A stretch of DNA of 33,718 nt. It comes from Parabacteroides sp. GTDB taxonomy: Bacteria; Bacteroidota; Bacteroidia; Bacteroidales; Tannerellaceae. The stretch covers positions 1 to 33,718 of the forward strand of contig JAFUOJ010000012.1 of NCBI GenBank assembly GCA_017481945.1. Reading direction: 5' to 3'. The notes under the pieces were generated by a model. That model was not told where the DNA came from and ran no database searches. It worked only from the letters and a program-made list of their open reading frames with translations. The position numbers were made by a program, and so were the translations under genes. Positions 33,581 through 33,718 of the stretch are shown piece by piece (position 1 is the first letter of the stretch; every line of letters begins with the position of its first letter).

Positions 33581-33718
33581 ATGAGAAATCGAATTCTATT
33601 TATGCTATGCTTCCTCTTTGTAGGAATCTCAGCATTTGCCCAAGTTTCGATCTCGGGAAAGGTAATCGATAACACAGGTTTCGAATTACCAGGTGTGAAT
33701 GTTGTTGTTAAGGGTACA
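33581..33718 (+). CDS. SusC/RagA-type TonB-dependent outer-membrane receptor (N-terminal 46 residues, truncated by the window edge)
   Basis: Translation gives a signal peptide (MRNRILFMLCFLFVGISAFAQ) followed by VSISGKVIDNTGFELPGVNVVVKGT. This is the start of the carboxypeptidase-D-like regulatory domain (CarbopepD_reg_2) at the head of SusC/RagA transporters. Such proteins import glycans or peptides with a SusD-like lipoprotein, powered by TonB-ExbBD. The plug, barrel and any SusD gene lie beyond the window, so a non-transporter protein with the same N-terminal domain remains possible. The start is the only ATG directly before the signal peptide. Confidence 0.8.
   Translation, partial: MRNRILFMLCFLFVGISAFAQVSISGKVIDNTGFELPGVNVVVKGT

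Overview
The window is chromosomal DNA from a member of the Bacteroidota, most likely order Bacteroidales. The support is direct. At least a dozen genes have the phylum's -7 element TAnnTTTG (TATATTTG, TATCTTTG, TAACTTTG, TACTTTTG) shortly upstream, and no Shine-Dalgarno-like sequences stand out. Gene content fits: PorQ, a TonB/ExbB/ExbD cluster with two ExbD proteins, DUF1573 lipid-facing or periplasmic proteins, a SusC/RagA-type receptor, MeaB, and an EF-G paralogue resembling Bacteroides EF-G2. PorQ points toward families that keep type IX secretion genes (Parabacteroides/Tannerella/Dysgonomonas-like) rather than Bacteroides itself, but I cannot name a genus. The DNA is AT-rich and homogeneous. 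No insertion sequence, prophage or CRISPR array was seen.

Layout. 0-5.7 kb: tRNA-Val (minus), then purB, a pseudouridine synthase with a very long disordered N-terminus, and asnS (plus). These converge on an Lrp/AsnC regulator (minus), which diverges from a GNAT acetyltransferase. 5.8-10.9 kb, all minus: tonB, a polyprenyl synthase, tatD, tRNA-Ser, exbB, a four-helix membrane protein, exbD, exbD, i.e. the energy module for outer-membrane TonB-dependent transport interleaved with housekeeping genes. 11.1-14.8 kb, plus: porQ, cmk, ispH, pfkA, closed by a 21-bp terminator stem. 14.9-24.6 kb, minus: thyA, folA, a 1,854-residue alpha-2-macroglobulin-like protein without a thioester motif, two tandem DUF1573 proteins and meaB. 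24.7-28.7 kb, plus: a lipoprotein aldose epimerase and a secreted 676-residue protein of unknown family, separated by about 760 bp of gene-free DNA holding a relic of a signal-peptide coding segment and a degenerate 21-bp repeat. 28.8-30.8 kb, minus: a zeta-toxin-like kinase overlapping a 56-residue partner, and hemW. 31.0-33.2 kb: an EF-G paralogue with altered GTPase motifs. 33.6 kb to the end: the first 46 codons of a SusC/RagA-type receptor, preceded by about 370 bp of repeat-rich, gene-free DNA.

How it fits together. Most of the window is core metabolism and translation: purine and thymidylate/folate synthesis, glycolysis, isoprenoid synthesis, Asn-tRNA and rRNA modification. Cell-envelope transport genes sit around it (TonB-ExbBD drives receptors such as the SusC-like gene at the right edge). 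The most interesting parts are the EF-G2-like gene with its structured leader, the kinase/small-protein pair, the paired inverted repeats upstream of the SusC-like gene, and the pseudouridine synthase with an Asn/Gly/Arg/Tyr-rich tail.

Several apparent longest reading frames begin at TTG or GTG codons that are probably not starts. For tonB and hemW that TTG lies inside the -7 promoter element, so shorter starts are given here.
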